NCBI RefSeq assembly: GCF_024679095.1
Contig: NC_066509.1
Location: 19,684,825-19,748,824, forward strand
Origin: Eriocheir sinensis
Taxonomy: Eukaryota > Arthropoda > Malacostraca > Decapoda > Varunidae
Direction: 5' to 3'
DNA length: 64,000 bases
The notes under the pieces were generated by a model. That model was not told the DNA's origin, searched no databases, and was given only the letters and a program-made list of their open reading frames with translations. Position numbers and translations under genes: made by a program. Positions 21,770 through 32,924 of the stretch are shown piece after piece. Position 1 is the first letter of the stretch; every line of letters starts with the position of its first letter.

Positions 21770-22020
21770 TTCACCACGGCCTGATCACGAGTTGGACTCG
21801 CTTTTGCCAGCAGGTACCCTCACGACGTGAGCAAGTGCTCATTGTCAATCTCTGGGTACTTTAGGACTTCGCACAACACATACCCCATCCCCTTGCTCAT
21901 AGGGGACACTAACCACTCCTAGTCAACGGAAAGAATCCGGCCTGAGTGGGGCTCGAACCGCCGCCTGTTTGGCCGTAAAGCCTTGCAGCGTGGCGCTCTA
22001 ACCGACTGAGCTACCGGAGC
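21768..22020 (-). mobile_element. SINE A, tRNA-derived (left copy)
   Basis: On the minus strand it starts GCTCCGGTAGCTCAGTCGG, which holds an RNA polymerase III A box (TAGCTCAGTCGG), with a B box (GGTTCGAGCCC) about 54 bases on, then about 180 bases of unrelated body and a (CA)n end. The acceptor and T-stem do not pair as in a working tRNA, so this is a SINE head and not a tRNA gene. The right copy (52178-52435) has the same boundaries. Confidence 0.85.
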
Positions 22021-22021
22021 G

Positions 22022-22037
22022 GTAGTGTGTGTGCGTG

Positions 22038-22115
<78 letters not shown>
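22022..22115 (+). repeat. (TG)n at the 5' side of SINE A
   Basis: About 40 TG units abutting the SINE head, with a short gcgtgaga interruption. Mirror at 52060-52170. Confidence 0.95.
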
Positions 22116-22116
<1 letters not shown>

Positions 22117-22662
22117 CAGTAATATGATTTTTCGCCCTAAATGAACTCAGTTCCTTGAATCTCTTAATGTGAAAGCGTTGATATGTTGCAAGTGGCCGTT
22201 GAAATAAGTCAGTCTTCATCTGTACAACTGACTCACTGACTCACTGGTAAATGTTCGGTCAGAAAAGGAGATATATAATTGTGTGGATTGGTGTGAGTCC
22301 TTTCCTTCCTTCTCCCTTGTTCAAATTGGCAAATGATTCATCATATTCCGGTCATTCATTATATTCCGTCAAGTGATGGCGAAAAAGATCAATAAATATT
22401 TTAATTATAGCTAATAACCATCCTAAAGGATCACTTCAATATGTTTTGCGAGGGGGGCAGAGTGAGAAAGCTGTTGATGTATCACGAGCAGACTGATCAG
22501 CAGAAGGTTTCTCGGCAAGATGTTCACCAGATCCACAACTTTCCAACGACTACAAGACAGAGTCCGTTAGGGGTAATGGCTTGGAAAACTCTACGGGCAC
22601 ATTCAGTCACGTTTATATTATTCAACAGATACCAAGACGAGCAATGAAAACACTCCTGGGCG
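22116..22662. other. no recognisable feature
   Basis: Low-repeat sequence with partner at 51371-51868. A 68-codon frame at 22441-22647 is kept in both arms but is unlike any family I know. At 22163-22170 there is only a tctctt where the right arm has a 144-bp (AG)n. Confidence 0.5.
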
Positions 22663-22697
22663 TCAGCTACTACTACTACTGCTATTACTGCTACTAT

Positions 22698-22731
<34 letters not shown>

Positions 22732-22760
22732 GCTACTATTACTACCACTAGTACTACTAT

Positions 22761-22803
<43 letters not shown>
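22663..22803 (+). repeat. (TAC)n microsatellite
   Basis: Imperfect tac array with tgc and tat variants, leading into R1 copy 2. Confidence 0.93.
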
Positions 22804-22804
<1 letters not shown>

Positions 22805-22813
22805 TAAGTAGGC

Positions 22814-22930
22814 CTCCATCTATTAGAGTTGCGTTGTGAGCGGTATATTTTCTCATATCCTTTCACAAAGCAATTCATTGGCCCCACCCCGCCAATGACT
22901 GTGGCCGACAACCATCTTTATTTAATATTA
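22814..22930 (+). repeat. R1 dispersed repeat, copy 2
   Basis: Very close to copy 1 (19360-19477) in the same orientation; (TAC)n precedes it and, after a 70-bp spacer, follows it. Confidence 0.85.
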
Positions 22931-22971
22931 CAAACTTTACTAAACATTTTATTTTTAAGCTAACAGAGCTT

Positions 22972-22995
22972 GTGGTTGATACGACTATCAACCAC
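22972..22995. repeat. perfect 10-bp hairpin
   Basis: gtggttgata, loop cgac, tatcaaccac. Kept unchanged in the right arm near 51030-51054. Function unknown. Confidence 0.8.
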
Positions 22996-23070
22996 CGTCG
23001 CCTACTACTGTTACTATTACTACCACTAGTACTACTATTACTAGTACTACTACTACTACTACTACTACTT

Positions 23071-23294
23071 AAGCGTTTGACAAAGTTCCTCACCAACGAC
23101 TGCTGCTTAAATTACAGGCTCACGGAGTAGAGGGTAAAGTTTTGAACTGGGTCAAGGCGTGGCTTAGCAATAGGAAGCAAAGAGTGCAAATCAATGGTAA
23201 AAGATCTGACTGGGGATGTGTTACGAGTGGGGTCCCACAAGGTTCGGTATTAGGTCCACTTTTGTTTATTATTTATATTAGACACAGGAATTAG
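23071..23294 (+). pseudogene. CR1-B RT, palm fragment
   Basis: Contains AFDKVPH (catalytic Asp region), [14 protein letters not shown] and [18 protein letters not shown]. The frame then ends at 23294 because about eight bases are missing where the ND after IYI is expected. The same loss is in the right arm, so the copy was dead before the arms separated. Confidence 0.85.
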
Positions 23295-23415
23295 TAGTGA
23301 TGTTAGCAAATTTGCAGATGATACCAAGATCGGTAGAGTAATTGAGTCGGATCAGGACGCTAGTATTCTCCAGGGTGAACTCAACAGATTATATGACTGG
23401 GCGGATAAATGGCAG

Positions 23416-24123
23416 ATGGAGTTCAATGTAGGGAAGTGCAGTATTCTGAGTGTAGGTAGGAACAACCCCTCACATAACTATTGCTTAAATGACACTCTCA
23501 TAAGTAGGTCTGGGTGCGAGAGGGATTTAGGGGTCTTAGTGAGCTCTGATCTCCGTCCAAGGGCACAATGCATTCAAGCTAGAAATCGAGCTAATAGGGT
23601 ACTGGGATTTATTTCAAGGAGCGTAAGCAACAGAAGCCCCGAAGTCTTCCTCAAACTATATTTAGCATTAGTTAGACCTCATCTTGACTATGCGGTTCAG
23701 TTCTGGTCACCCTACTATAGAATGGATATCAAAATGTTAGAATCGGTGCAGAGGAGGATGACTAAGATGATTCAGGGGTTGAGAAACTTGCCATACGAGG
23801 AAAGACTCAAACAGTTAAACTTGCATTCTCTAGAAAGGCGAAGGGTGCGTGGAGACATGATCGAGGTTTATAAATGGATGAAGGGCTTTAATAAGGGAGA
23901 CATTCATAAGGTTTTGTTGGTAAGAGAACCGGGTAGGACACGAAGTAACGGGTTTAAACTGGATAAATTCAGATTCAACAGGGACATAGGCAAAAATTGG
24001 TTTACTAATAGGGTGGTGGATGAGTGGAATAGGCTTAGCAGTCATGTGGTGAGTGCCAATACAATTGTCACATTCAAAAATAGACTAGATAAATTCATGG
24101 ACAGCGATATTAGGTGGGGTTAG
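23416..24123 (+). pseudogene. CR1-B RT, C-terminal part (235 codons)
   Basis: Continues after the FADD active site, which lies just upstream in this frame (near 23312) behind stop-laden junction sequence. Recognisable: WQMEFNVGKCSILSVG, RDLGVLVSSDL, RPHLDYAVQFWSPYY, RRMTKMIQGLRNLPYEERL and the C-terminal NRVVDEWNRLSSHVV block of CR1 ORF2. This part is undamaged on the left; the right copy has a 2-base deletion within it. Confidence 0.88.
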
Positions 24124-24216
24124 ATACACGGGAGCTTAGGGTCAAAGGAGCTGCCTCGTACAGGCCTACCGGCCTCTTGCAGACTCCTGCGTTCTTATGT
24201 TCTTATGTTCTTATGT

Positions 24217-24245
24217 ACTACTACTACTACTACTACTACTGCTAT

Positions 24246-24294
<49 letters not shown>

Positions 24295-24343
24295 GCTACT
24301 ACTACTACTACTACTACTACCACTACTACTACTACTACTACTG

Positions 24344-24405
<62 letters not shown>

Positions 24406-24413
24406 GCTACTAT

Positions 24414-24486
<73 letters not shown>

Positions 24487-24700
24487 GCTACTACTATTAT
24501 TGCTACTACTACTGCTACTGCTATTATTATTTCTACTACTACTACTACTTTTGCTACTACTACTGCTACTGATATTATTACTACTACTACTACAACTACC
24601 ATTGCTACTAATACTGCTACTACCATTTTTTCTCGTACTAAGAACGTTACTACTTCAACTAGTGCTATTAATAATAATAATAATAATAAGGCCACTACTA
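24217..24700 (+). repeat. (TAC)n microsatellite, long
   Basis: About 270 bp nearly pure, then degenerate (tgc, tat, tac) with an (ATA)n end near 24665-24690. Polymers of Tyr, Leu, Thr or Val in open frames come from this. Confidence 0.95.
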
Positions 24701-27189
24701 ACACTGTGGGTCAGCACGTGCCGCATCTCATGTTCGCACACCTCGTCTCGCTTTTGAGTCGCTCGCTCAATAATAAAAACAATACCGCGTCCATCACGTG
24801 TCGTAATTAAAGTACATGTTAATGGCTGGTCCTTCCCTTTGCTGCACCCACTAATGGCTCATCAGGCATTACTGTGCAAGGTGAATCATGGCAAGACGAG
24901 TAACGAGCACGCTGCCCATTCTCCGTGCCCTAATGAGCTCCTTCTCTCCCTCACGGCCAGTCTTTCCTCCTCGCTCCCTTGCTGTAAATGTCACTATTCC
25001 GTCAGTTCGTGAGTAGCAACAGATTGAGTTTACTCGTAAACCAGAGTAACGATGCGAGGAACGAATGATAAGGGAGCTGCGCTTAATAAGCAAGTGATAT
25101 TTGTTGGAAGCAGGAAAGCATGAACGTACGGCGCAGCGCCACGCCAGCACCAGCAGGCAGTGGCCAGTGTGCCCACGCCCAGGCGCGCGTCGCTCTGATG
25201 GAGGAGGATGTATTGTCTTGTTCAGTATTCAAGTTTAAAATTCATTTTTTCATTTATATCCCATTTCATCTATAACTTGGTTATGCCACCGTGTTCAGAA
25301 GACTTATCTTTATGTGATGAAATGTCTGACACCAGTACTGTTTCAGTGCTTTTGTCAAATATATATGATGTAAATACATCGGAGTTATAAATCATAACGC
25401 CATTTTTCGCAATTATTTTTTTTACACCCATGGAAGGTCTACAGTCGCTGCTAAGTATACAACGGTGCCATCCATAATTATCCTGTAAGGAAGGTGACCT
25501 GAGGCGAGTCATACAGAAACACGAGAGTCTGTGTGACGGACAGACTGTCTCCTGAGTGCGGAGATCAATCCAGCCCACCACGGGAGGCATGGCAAACACT
25601 GCCAAGGCGCAGAGGAACACGTCGTTACAACACACTACCGTTCCTTCATGGCGAGGGGGCAGATCACACGCGGGATTGAAATTTCAGTTTCCGTAGACTG
25701 TTACTGCAGCGACGGTGCAACTGTTCCCTCACTTATTAATAAAATGTACAACACAACTTCGCCGTTGCCACACAGTCATCAACACGCCAATATAAAGAAT
25801 ACAGCGGCGCAATGAACGCACTCGAGGATGTTCCGTCCTGGACACGTCTCGACAATTTGTTTATAACATTACGCTGACGCCGCGACATTTCTGGATTATT
25901 ATTTATATATACTGTGGCACTATTCGCCACGAGCTCTCTGACTCACGAGCTTTTTAATGCCATAGTTTACAAGGCCATTTCAGCTCACGTTTGGTAGCAA
26001 TACGTGCGGCCGCTGGACGCACGCAAGCACAGGAAATGATGGATTTGCATGATAATGGCCCGCGCGACTCGCTCGTCTGCGATATTCTTTATTTTTCCGT
26101 CACCACCAATTTTTGCCATCTACCATCGTCCTGCTCCTCCTCCAACACCGTTTTCTATACATCTTGCCATATCCCTCACTACCCTCTTCTCCCCTTCGCT
26201 ATTCACTTCATCTTCCATCTATTGCTTCTTTGTCTTTTGCCTTCCTTCTTCACTTTTCCTCCTGTTCCATTTCCCCAGCCGCTTCCTCCTCCCGTTCTTT
26301 ATCATCCCACCCCTCGCCCGCGCTGCTTCCGTCACCAACACCCGCGCCTTCCCTCACCCCGGGATCCCGTCTCGGCCAAAGGAATAATTTTACAACCAAT
26401 ATATTGCTCCTAGTGCCGCCTTTCACTTTACCGCACCCTCATTTTTTGCATGGCGGCATTAATAAATTGAAATGGGCGCCGAGAGCCTAAACGGAGCTTT
26501 GACTGTTCGATAAAGTGCCAAGTGAAGGGTGCCATAAGGGACGTGTTTGGGATTAGGGGAAGGGGAAGGGGGGAGGGATGTGAGAGGAGGAAGGTGAAGG
26601 GGCGGGAGTGAAGGGTGTGTGTGCCTTGGCAAGGGTAGGTTAAAGAAAAGGAAGGTTTAGGAGTCTCCCTTTCTTTCTTGCTGCTTCTGCTACTCTTCCC
26701 CTTCCCTTCCCTTTCCCTTTCATCCTTCTTTCGTTCCACCATCTCCTCGCCTATTTCACACAATTCTCCATCGCTTTCCATTCCTTCAGTTTTCCATTCC
26801 AATCCCATTCCCTTCCCTCCTCGTTCCTTCCGCTCCACCTCCTCCCCTCCCTTTCATTTCCTCTCCCTCCCCTCCCCCCCTTCCCTTCTCCCGGCGGTCA
26901 CTCTGTACCTGCTGCTAACATCTCCGCCCTGCTTAAAGGGATATTGATAATAGATGGCCGGAAGGGAGAAGAGGAGGAGGAGGAGGAGAAATAGAATGAA
27001 ACGGCTGATAGAAAGGTGGGTTATAAAATGTACGTATGTAAATGTATGATGAGAGCCAAATAATCTATACACACGTAATAGTACACTGGGATATCTTGCG
27101 AGTACAGATAAGACATAATACATGGACAGATGCTGAGGGGAATGTATGCATATAGTATAAGGCGAGATACACACGAGGAGGGGAGATAG
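24701..27189. other. 2.5-kb low-repeat stretch; no confirmed gene
   Basis: The longest non-repetitive part of the arm, very similar to 46881-49355 reversed. A minus-strand frame of 121 codons (25270-25635; starts MCCNDVFLCALAVF) is identical in protein in both arms, but I recognise no domain and identity here is high regardless of frame. GC-rich at 26280-26380. If a host exon exists in the window, this is the likeliest place. Confidence 0.45.
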
Positions 27190-27610
27190 GTGGGTAAGTA
27201 GGAGGGAAGAGACATTGGGAGAAGCTAGGTAGGTAGGGAGGGAGGGAGGGAGGGAGGAAGAGAGGAAGGAAGGTTCGCCAAAAAAATAAGAAAGGTAGTT
27301 AAAAAGGCAGGTAGAAATCTAAGTAGGTAGTTTTGTAGATAGATCAGTACACTGATCGGTGGATAGCTTGTTAGTAAGTAGAGGTGTAGATAGACAAGAA
27401 AAAAAAGTAGGTAGGAGGTGAAGAAAAGGAGGAGGGAGGAGAAGAAGAGAGAGAAGGAAGTAGAAAGTAACAAGGATGAAAGAAAGTGTGGACAGGTAGG
27501 AGGGTGTAAGTAGGTAAGAAGGCAGCGAAGTAATTAGATACAGAGTTAGGTAGGTAGATATAGAGGTAAGTAGGCACGTAGGTAAGTAGTTAGGTCGGTA
27601 GGAATGTGGT
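27190..27610 (+). repeat. degenerate (GTAG)n/(GGGA)n tetranucleotide tract
   Basis: gtaggtag and gggaggga units dominate; pure ggga at 27237-27256. Mirror 46465-46880. Confidence 0.85.
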
Positions 27611-27725
27611 TGGCACACAAAATGGACAGGAAGGAAAGGTTACAATTCCAGCTTTTCGGCTTCGTAAATATAACTTTGATAAGACATGGATGAGAAGGCC
27701 GACCATACCAAACCCTTTCCTTCCG

Positions 27726-27751
27726 CTCTCTCTCTCTCTCTCTCTCTCTCT
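27726..27751 (+). repeat. (CT)13
   Basis: Short on this arm; the same site on the right arm is a 132-bp (GA)n (46211-46342). Confidence 0.95.
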
Positions 27752-27932
27752 CCCGGAGCTCATATTTAATCCTAGAATCTAGAGTCCGGGTTGATAGGTG
27801 GTCTTCTGACAGCATGAGGGTAGTTTTGCCACTGGCGGCTGAAAATCCCAGCTTGGTGGTACCCGGCACGGATTGCACTCGCGTCCTACAGAACACGGCG
27901 CCGTCACTCGGTCGACTCAGCCACCGCCTCAC
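27752..27932 (-). mobile_element. SINE B, tRNA-derived (left copy)
   Basis: Minus strand: starts gaggcggtggctgagtcga with an A-box-like tggctgagtcga; the B box is eroded here (gagtgcaatcc) but reads gagttcaatccc in the right copy. The body runs to the ctccggga end next to (CT)n. Confidence 0.75.
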
Positions 27933-27944
27933 GTATGCTTCAAA

Positions 27945-28576
27945 TCATCTATACAATTTGTGTTCTGTTAATTCACTGAACAGCAAACACCATTCGCTAT
28001 TCTACATTAATCACGGTACATCATAATATCCACACTCCTGAGCCAGTACAACTCTTTACATCGCTCAATAAGATATATATTTCAAACCGTAAATTTTGTT
28101 TGTCTGACACTAAATCACTGAATAATAAACCCCATTTCCACTTAAATACAACTTTCAATAAGCAATGTTCACTCTCTTATACTTTTAACTCTTCATATAC
28201 TTATCATTTCAACCTTTCGCATAAACTTCACATCATCTATTCTGTTAACCTTCCATTACATCACCGAACATTATAAATCCGTTCCGTACAACCTTCCTCC
28301 CCATACACACACGTAACCCTTTATATTATTAAATTTTCACACACAGGTACTTCATATCATCTATACTGTTTACCTTCCACATTAACCAATCATTAAAAAC
28401 CCTACTAGCCGTTCAGTCATCCGCCCAACATAAACACTTACTCCTTTTACTGATTATTTTTTACATATACTTCAAATCATCTATACAGTTTACCTTCCAC
28501 ATAAACCAAACATTAAAAATCCTATTAGCCGTCCAGCCATCCTCCCAATATACTCACTTAACTCCTTATACAGATC
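27945..28576 (+). repeat. degenerate tandem repeat, about 120-bp unit
   Basis: Shared phrase acttcaaatcatctatac, ttaccttccac, cattaaaaatcc(t) and gccgtccagccatcc at about 27949, 28207, 28345 and 28465. A further copy at 29380-29500 lies beyond the MITE, so the MITE inserted into this array. Mirror 45378-46020. Confidence 0.75.
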
Positions 28577-29375
28577 AATAGGCGTACCTAACAATACCAT
28601 AGCCGATCCAGGATTCAGGACGTTTCCTAAGTTAAAGAAGGTAATGTTGTACTTGTATTTCGTAAAGAATTCTTATAACCAAAAACTAACTAAATTATGA
28701 GTATTCTTTTTCTTGAACACAACATTCAGTAAATAACAGAACAATAATATGAAAATACGTATAGCTACCGTTGCCAGATTGTCGTACTCAGAGCATAGTA
28801 TTTAACGGTTTTTGACGCCTAACTATTGCCAAGAAACATCAGGATCTTACTTTTTGAACGATAACTATAAATTAGTTTCGTTTTTGGAGCCCAAAAGACA
28901 GTTTTGGGGTAGGAAGTCGGGAAATATAATCGGCTGAGTATGACAATCTGGCAATAGTCTGTGGCCGAGGCAGCAGCGGCCTGCCATATTGCGGGATCCA
29001 GATACCTAAAATAGCATACTTTTACTGCGCAAAGCAGGTGATGTCACTTATTGTGACTTCGTGAGCCTTAATATTTATCTATTTGTGTATATTTCATGGT
29101 GGCAAAACTTAAATTACTAGTTTCATTTTTACTAGTGACACGAATTTCACTCTAATAAGTGAATCAGACTCCACAGAAATGTTACCAGTGTGTGTATGAA
29201 TGAATACAAAGATAAGCACATACTTTGCTTTAACTCCAGGATGTCTCGTGGATCATTGATAAATAAAACAAAATATCCGGCTAAGTTACTCTTTAGCCAT
29301 TACCTTTAATGGCGCCCAAAAACAGTCCTCCGCCAAGTTTGTACCCCATATTTGGTAATGTTAGGTGCGCCTATT
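28577..29375. mobile_element. MITE-1, 0.8-kb non-autonomous DNA transposon (left)
   Basis: Terminal inverted repeats AATAGGCGTACCTAACAA at 28577 and its complement ending CGCCTATT at 29375, about 23 bp with three mismatches. It has no coding capacity. It sits inside the 120-bp repeat array. The right copy (44578-45377) is 800 bp. I cannot fix a target duplication, so the superfamily is open. Confidence 0.8.
28771..28954. mobile_element. MITE-2 nested in MITE-1 (left)
   Basis: 184 bp bounded by TTGCCAGATTGTCGTACT... and its inverted partner ...AGTATGACAATCTGGCAA (21 bp, one mismatch). Right copy 45002-45183. Either a second element inside the first or an internal inverted repeat of MITE-1. 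Confidence 0.75.
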
Positions 29376-29624
29376 TTCACATATACTTCAATTCATCTAT
29401 ACAGTTTGCCTTGCACTTAATCAATTAGCATTACAAACCCCACCAGCTGCTCAGCCTTCCTGCTCCCCACACTCCCGGCCATCCTTCAAACCTCGGCCCT
29501 CCGCCCAGGCCCACACTGCGATATAATTAGTGAAGGAAAAATAAAGGCCTGGCTTTTACTCTCGAGGATAATGACGACTGGGAGGAAGGATTTTACAGCT
29601 GATTACCAGAATAAATATGGATAC
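29376..29624. other. array remnant, no gene
   Basis: Holds the last copy of the 120-bp unit and GC-rich sequence after 29450. Mirror 44327-44577. Confidence 0.6.
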
Positions 29625-29872
29625 TCTCTCTCTCTCTCTCTCTCTCGGCCTCTTCCTACCACCGATTTCAAATGTTTTCTCTCTCATTTCTATATATTTT
29701 CCTCCTTTACGATTATCTTACTCCGCTATCGTCTGGTTTTCTCTTTCCTCCTCCTCCTCCTACTCCTCTTTCTTTCTTCTTCTTCTTCTTCTTCTTCTTC
29801 TTCTTCTTCTTCTTCTTCTTCTTCTTCCTCCTCCTCCTCCTCCTCCTCCTCCTCCTCCTCCTCCTCCTCCCT
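29625..29872 (+). repeat. (CT)11, then (CTT)n and (CTC)n
   Basis: CT at 29625-29646; ctt at 29775-29827; ctc at 29828-29870. Mirror 43966-44326. Confidence 0.93.
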
Positions 29873-30062
29873 AACATTACGAAAACCTTGGCTCTCCTCT
29901 CATACCTTTCATGCCCTTCCTTCCTTCCCCCCTCTCAACCTTACCTTAATTCCATTCCCGCCTTCCCTTCCCTTCCTTCCTTCCCTTCCTTAACTTCACA
30001 ATGGCTTTGGAGAATTATTGCCGTAGTAATTTTGTGGGAAAGACCAGCCCACAAAACGACCA

Positions 30063-30120
<58 letters not shown>

Positions 30121-30352
30121 CAAACACACACAGAGATAATTAAAGCCATAGTGTGTGTGTTTTTAAAAGCTGACATCTCTTTTCCACACACAACGTATAG
30201 CTGAACAAACGACGAAGTGAAGGCAATCAGTCCCTTATTATGAGGCCAATTATGAAGCCAGTCGTTAATTTGCTGTTAGGGAAAAATAATAGAAAAAAGT
30301 TTGATTTCGAACTTTTTTTTGTATTTGGAAAAGAAAGAAAATTAAGAGAAGT

Positions 30353-30417
<65 letters not shown>

Positions 30418-30451
30418 TTTTAAAGAGCTTTTGGTATCGTTTTCGTGGTTC

Positions 30452-30482
<31 letters not shown>

Positions 30483-30547
30483 ACGAGTAAATCAAGATTT
30501 AAAAGGTCTATTACTTCCAATAATATCGTGATATAAGAGTCCCCCAC

Positions 30548-30623
<76 letters not shown>

Positions 30624-30660
30624 ACACACACACACCAGGTCAGCTGCCAACCTTAAATTA
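29873..30660. repeat. cluster of (CA)n, (GA)n, (GT)n and (CT)n
   Basis: (CA)n 30069-30118, (GA)n 30356-30412, (GT)n 30451-30474, (CT)n 30551-30620, separated by 50-230 bp of ordinary DNA. No gene between them. Confidence 0.93.
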
Positions 30661-31408
30661 CTTCATAGCGGAAAAAAAATAAAAAGGAGACAGAGGAGAA
30701 AACGAAATAAAAGCGAACACAAGCAGGACTCAAGAGGCGGCGGAGAGGAAGACAAACACAACGGAAGGCAGGGAACACGGCGACGATGATGCAGAGGTGA
30801 AGGATATGAGGAGAGGGAAACGTGATGAGACAGGTGAGAACGGAGGATGCTCAACCTGAATTTGAAAATGATAATAATGATAAAAATAAAATAATAATAA
30901 AAGTAGTAATAACTATAATCGCACACTTACAGAGGCAACTCATGCGATCACCCAATACACAACCAACACCATTACCACCACCACCACCACCACCAAACAA
31001 GCAGCTCCCGGAGGCACATATATCTTCTGGTGTTGTGATGGTGGAGGAGGAGGAGCAGGAGGAGGAGGAAGGAAGGAAAAGAATTACGAAGAAACTTACA
31101 GCAGCATGGTGTGGCTTGGTGGTGGAGCTAAGTGGAGGTGAGTGGATAAGGGAGAGTTGTGGAAGAGAACGAGGAGAATGGGGAAGAAGAATGATAGAGG
31201 GGAAGTGATAGGCGACGAGAGAAAGGAAGATGATAATAATGACTAATAATAAGGGAGGAGAGAAAGGGAAGAGAGCTGAAGAGACGGAAGGGGAAGAAAA
31301 TCAGAAACGGGAGAAAAGGTAAAGAAAGGAGAAGGTAACAGATGAAAATTCCACGTATTTTAATGGCTCTTTTTGTTTAGTCAGTGTCTCTAAGATAACA
31401 AGGCGCCA

Positions 31409-31443
<35 letters not shown>

Positions 31444-31555
31444 TCATTGCTGCCAAAAAACAATCAACACCAAGACTATAAAAAGACACTTTGAAAAGAA
31501 AAGAAAAAAAAAATTCGACACTTTCTCAAACTGAGTAAAAATAAAGGTTATTGTC
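30661..31555. other. purine-rich, no gene
   Basis: Includes a 128-codon frame (30822-31208) that is kept, with one codon of length difference, in the right arm; its sequence (Pro run, Glu run) follows the simple repeats. I do not regard it as a gene. Confidence 0.5.
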
Positions 31556-32900
31556 AAGAGACAATAACGGGAGTCATTTGGGGGGAAGAGAGAAAAGAAA
31601 GAGAGGAAAAGAGAATGGCTGAAAGAGGAGGTAAGAAAATAGAAAGAATGGGAAAGGAAACATGAAAGAAACGAATGAAGGAGGAAGGAAGGAAGAAATG
31701 AAGGAAGGATTGAAGGACAAATGAGGTAAAAACGAAAGAAAGATGGAAAGAGAGGAAGATGAAAAGGTAACTAATTGGAAGATGAATAAATAAATAAAAG
31801 AAGGGAAAGAATGAAACAAAGGGAAGGAAGAAAAGAGGAAAGAAAAGACGGGAGCTAGTTAGGAAAAAGGGAGGGAAGCACGGAATGCAGGAGGGGAAGA
31901 AAGAAGAAAAGAAAGAAGAAAAGGTGATGAGAAGGAAGGAATGAAGGAAGAAAGGAAGGAAGAAAAAGAAAAAAATGAAGCGATGTATAGGGCAAGGAAG
32001 GATGAAGGAACAAAGAAAAGAAGGAAGGAAGGAAGGAAGGAAGAACATAAATGACGAAGGAAGGAAACATGATAGACAGTGAGGCATGGATCAAGGTAGG
32101 AGGATTTGAATGACTGAATGAAGGAAAGAAGGATGGAAGGAGAGATGGCAGAGGGAGGGAGGGCGAAAGAGAAGAAATGAGAGGCGAAGGAAAGGCAAAC
32201 ATGATTAATGACGGCAAGAAGACCCATGAAGAAAAGTGAAAGATGGAACGAAAAAAGGAAAAAAAAAACATGTCGTTTGTAAGAAAAATATATAAAAGAA
32301 AACAGCAAGAGAGAAGACACGAAAGGAAATAAGCAAGAACAGAAAGACAAAAGAAAGAAGATAGGATTAAATTGATAGAAATAAGGAAGAAAAAACAACT
32401 TGGACTGAAAGGGAGAGAGAAAACACATGGAGGTAAAATGAGTTAGGAAGAGAGGAGAGAGATAGGCAGAGGGAGGCAAGAAAGAGGACGGAGAGGGGAG
32501 AGACAGTGAGAGGAAGCAAAAATATTACATGGAGGAAAGGAAGGGAGAAAAGGGAAAATGATGAAAGGAAGGGCGGGAAGGAAGGGAGGGATAGAAAGGA
32601 GGGAGAATAAGGGAGGGGGAACGAAGATAGAGGGAAGTGGAAGAAAACTTATGGGATACGATCGAAAAGGGACGGTGAAAGGAGGAAATAGGATGAGGTA
32701 AAATGAGGGAGAAAAGGAAAGGAGGAAGGGATGGAGAATGAAGGATAGAAAGAGGAGGGAGGGGAAGGAAGAAAAGAAGGAAGTGGAGAAGGGGAAGAAG
32801 GAAGTGAGAGGGGCAATGCGAGAAAGAAAGAAGTGAGAAAAGGGAGAGCGGGACGCAGAGAGGGGGAGATAAGAGGGAGAGGGAGGAGGGGGAGGGGGGT
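31556..32900 (+). repeat. 1.3-kb polypurine (GGAA)n-like tract
   Basis: Plus strand is overwhelmingly A/G, built from ggaa, gaag and gaaa units with a pure ggaa run at 32021-32043. Mirror 40801-42180 is polypyrimidine. Long Phe/Ser/Leu frames on the other strand are artefacts. Confidence 0.9.
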
Positions 32901-32924
32901 GAGTGCTTTGGTCGTGCGATAAGG

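Larger units (their letters stand above)
23069..24216 (+). mobile_element. CR1-like LINE (CR1-B), 5'-truncated, left copy
   Basis: Begins within the RT at [11 protein letters not shown] directly after a (TAC)n run and ends with three ttcttatg octamers at 24193-24216, close to the (ATTCTATG)n-type tail of CR1 elements. A second (TAC)n follows. The RT resembles that of CR1-A but is a different family (different 3' UTR and octamer). Confidence 0.9.

Noticed and set aside
21980..22020. Possible tRNA gene from good A and B boxes
   Set aside because: The acceptor stem and T-stem do not pair, there is a long unrelated 3' body, and the unit is bounded by microsatellite: a SINE head.
24195..24810. 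Poly-Tyr, poly-Leu, poly-Thr and poly-Val frames
   Set aside because: Direct translations of (TAC)n in different frames. The same applies to all Ser-Leu, Arg-Glu, His-Thr, Val-Cys and Ile polymers from (CT)n, (GA)n, (CA)n, (TG)n and (ATT)n arrays.
25270..25635. 121-codon frame identical in both arms as a host gene
   Set aside because: Arm identity is high whatever the frame here, no domain or signal is recognisable, and there is no splice or promoter support. Kept only as a note in the region entry.
30822..31208. 128-codon frame conserved in both arms
   Set aside because: Composition follows the embedded (CCA)n and (GGA)n repeats, including a Pro run that varies in length between arms.
31554..32479. 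Overlapping Phe/Ser/Leu-rich frames that look like membrane proteins
   Set aside because: By-products of a degenerate (TTCC)n/(GGAA)n tract; three overlapping frames show the same bias.
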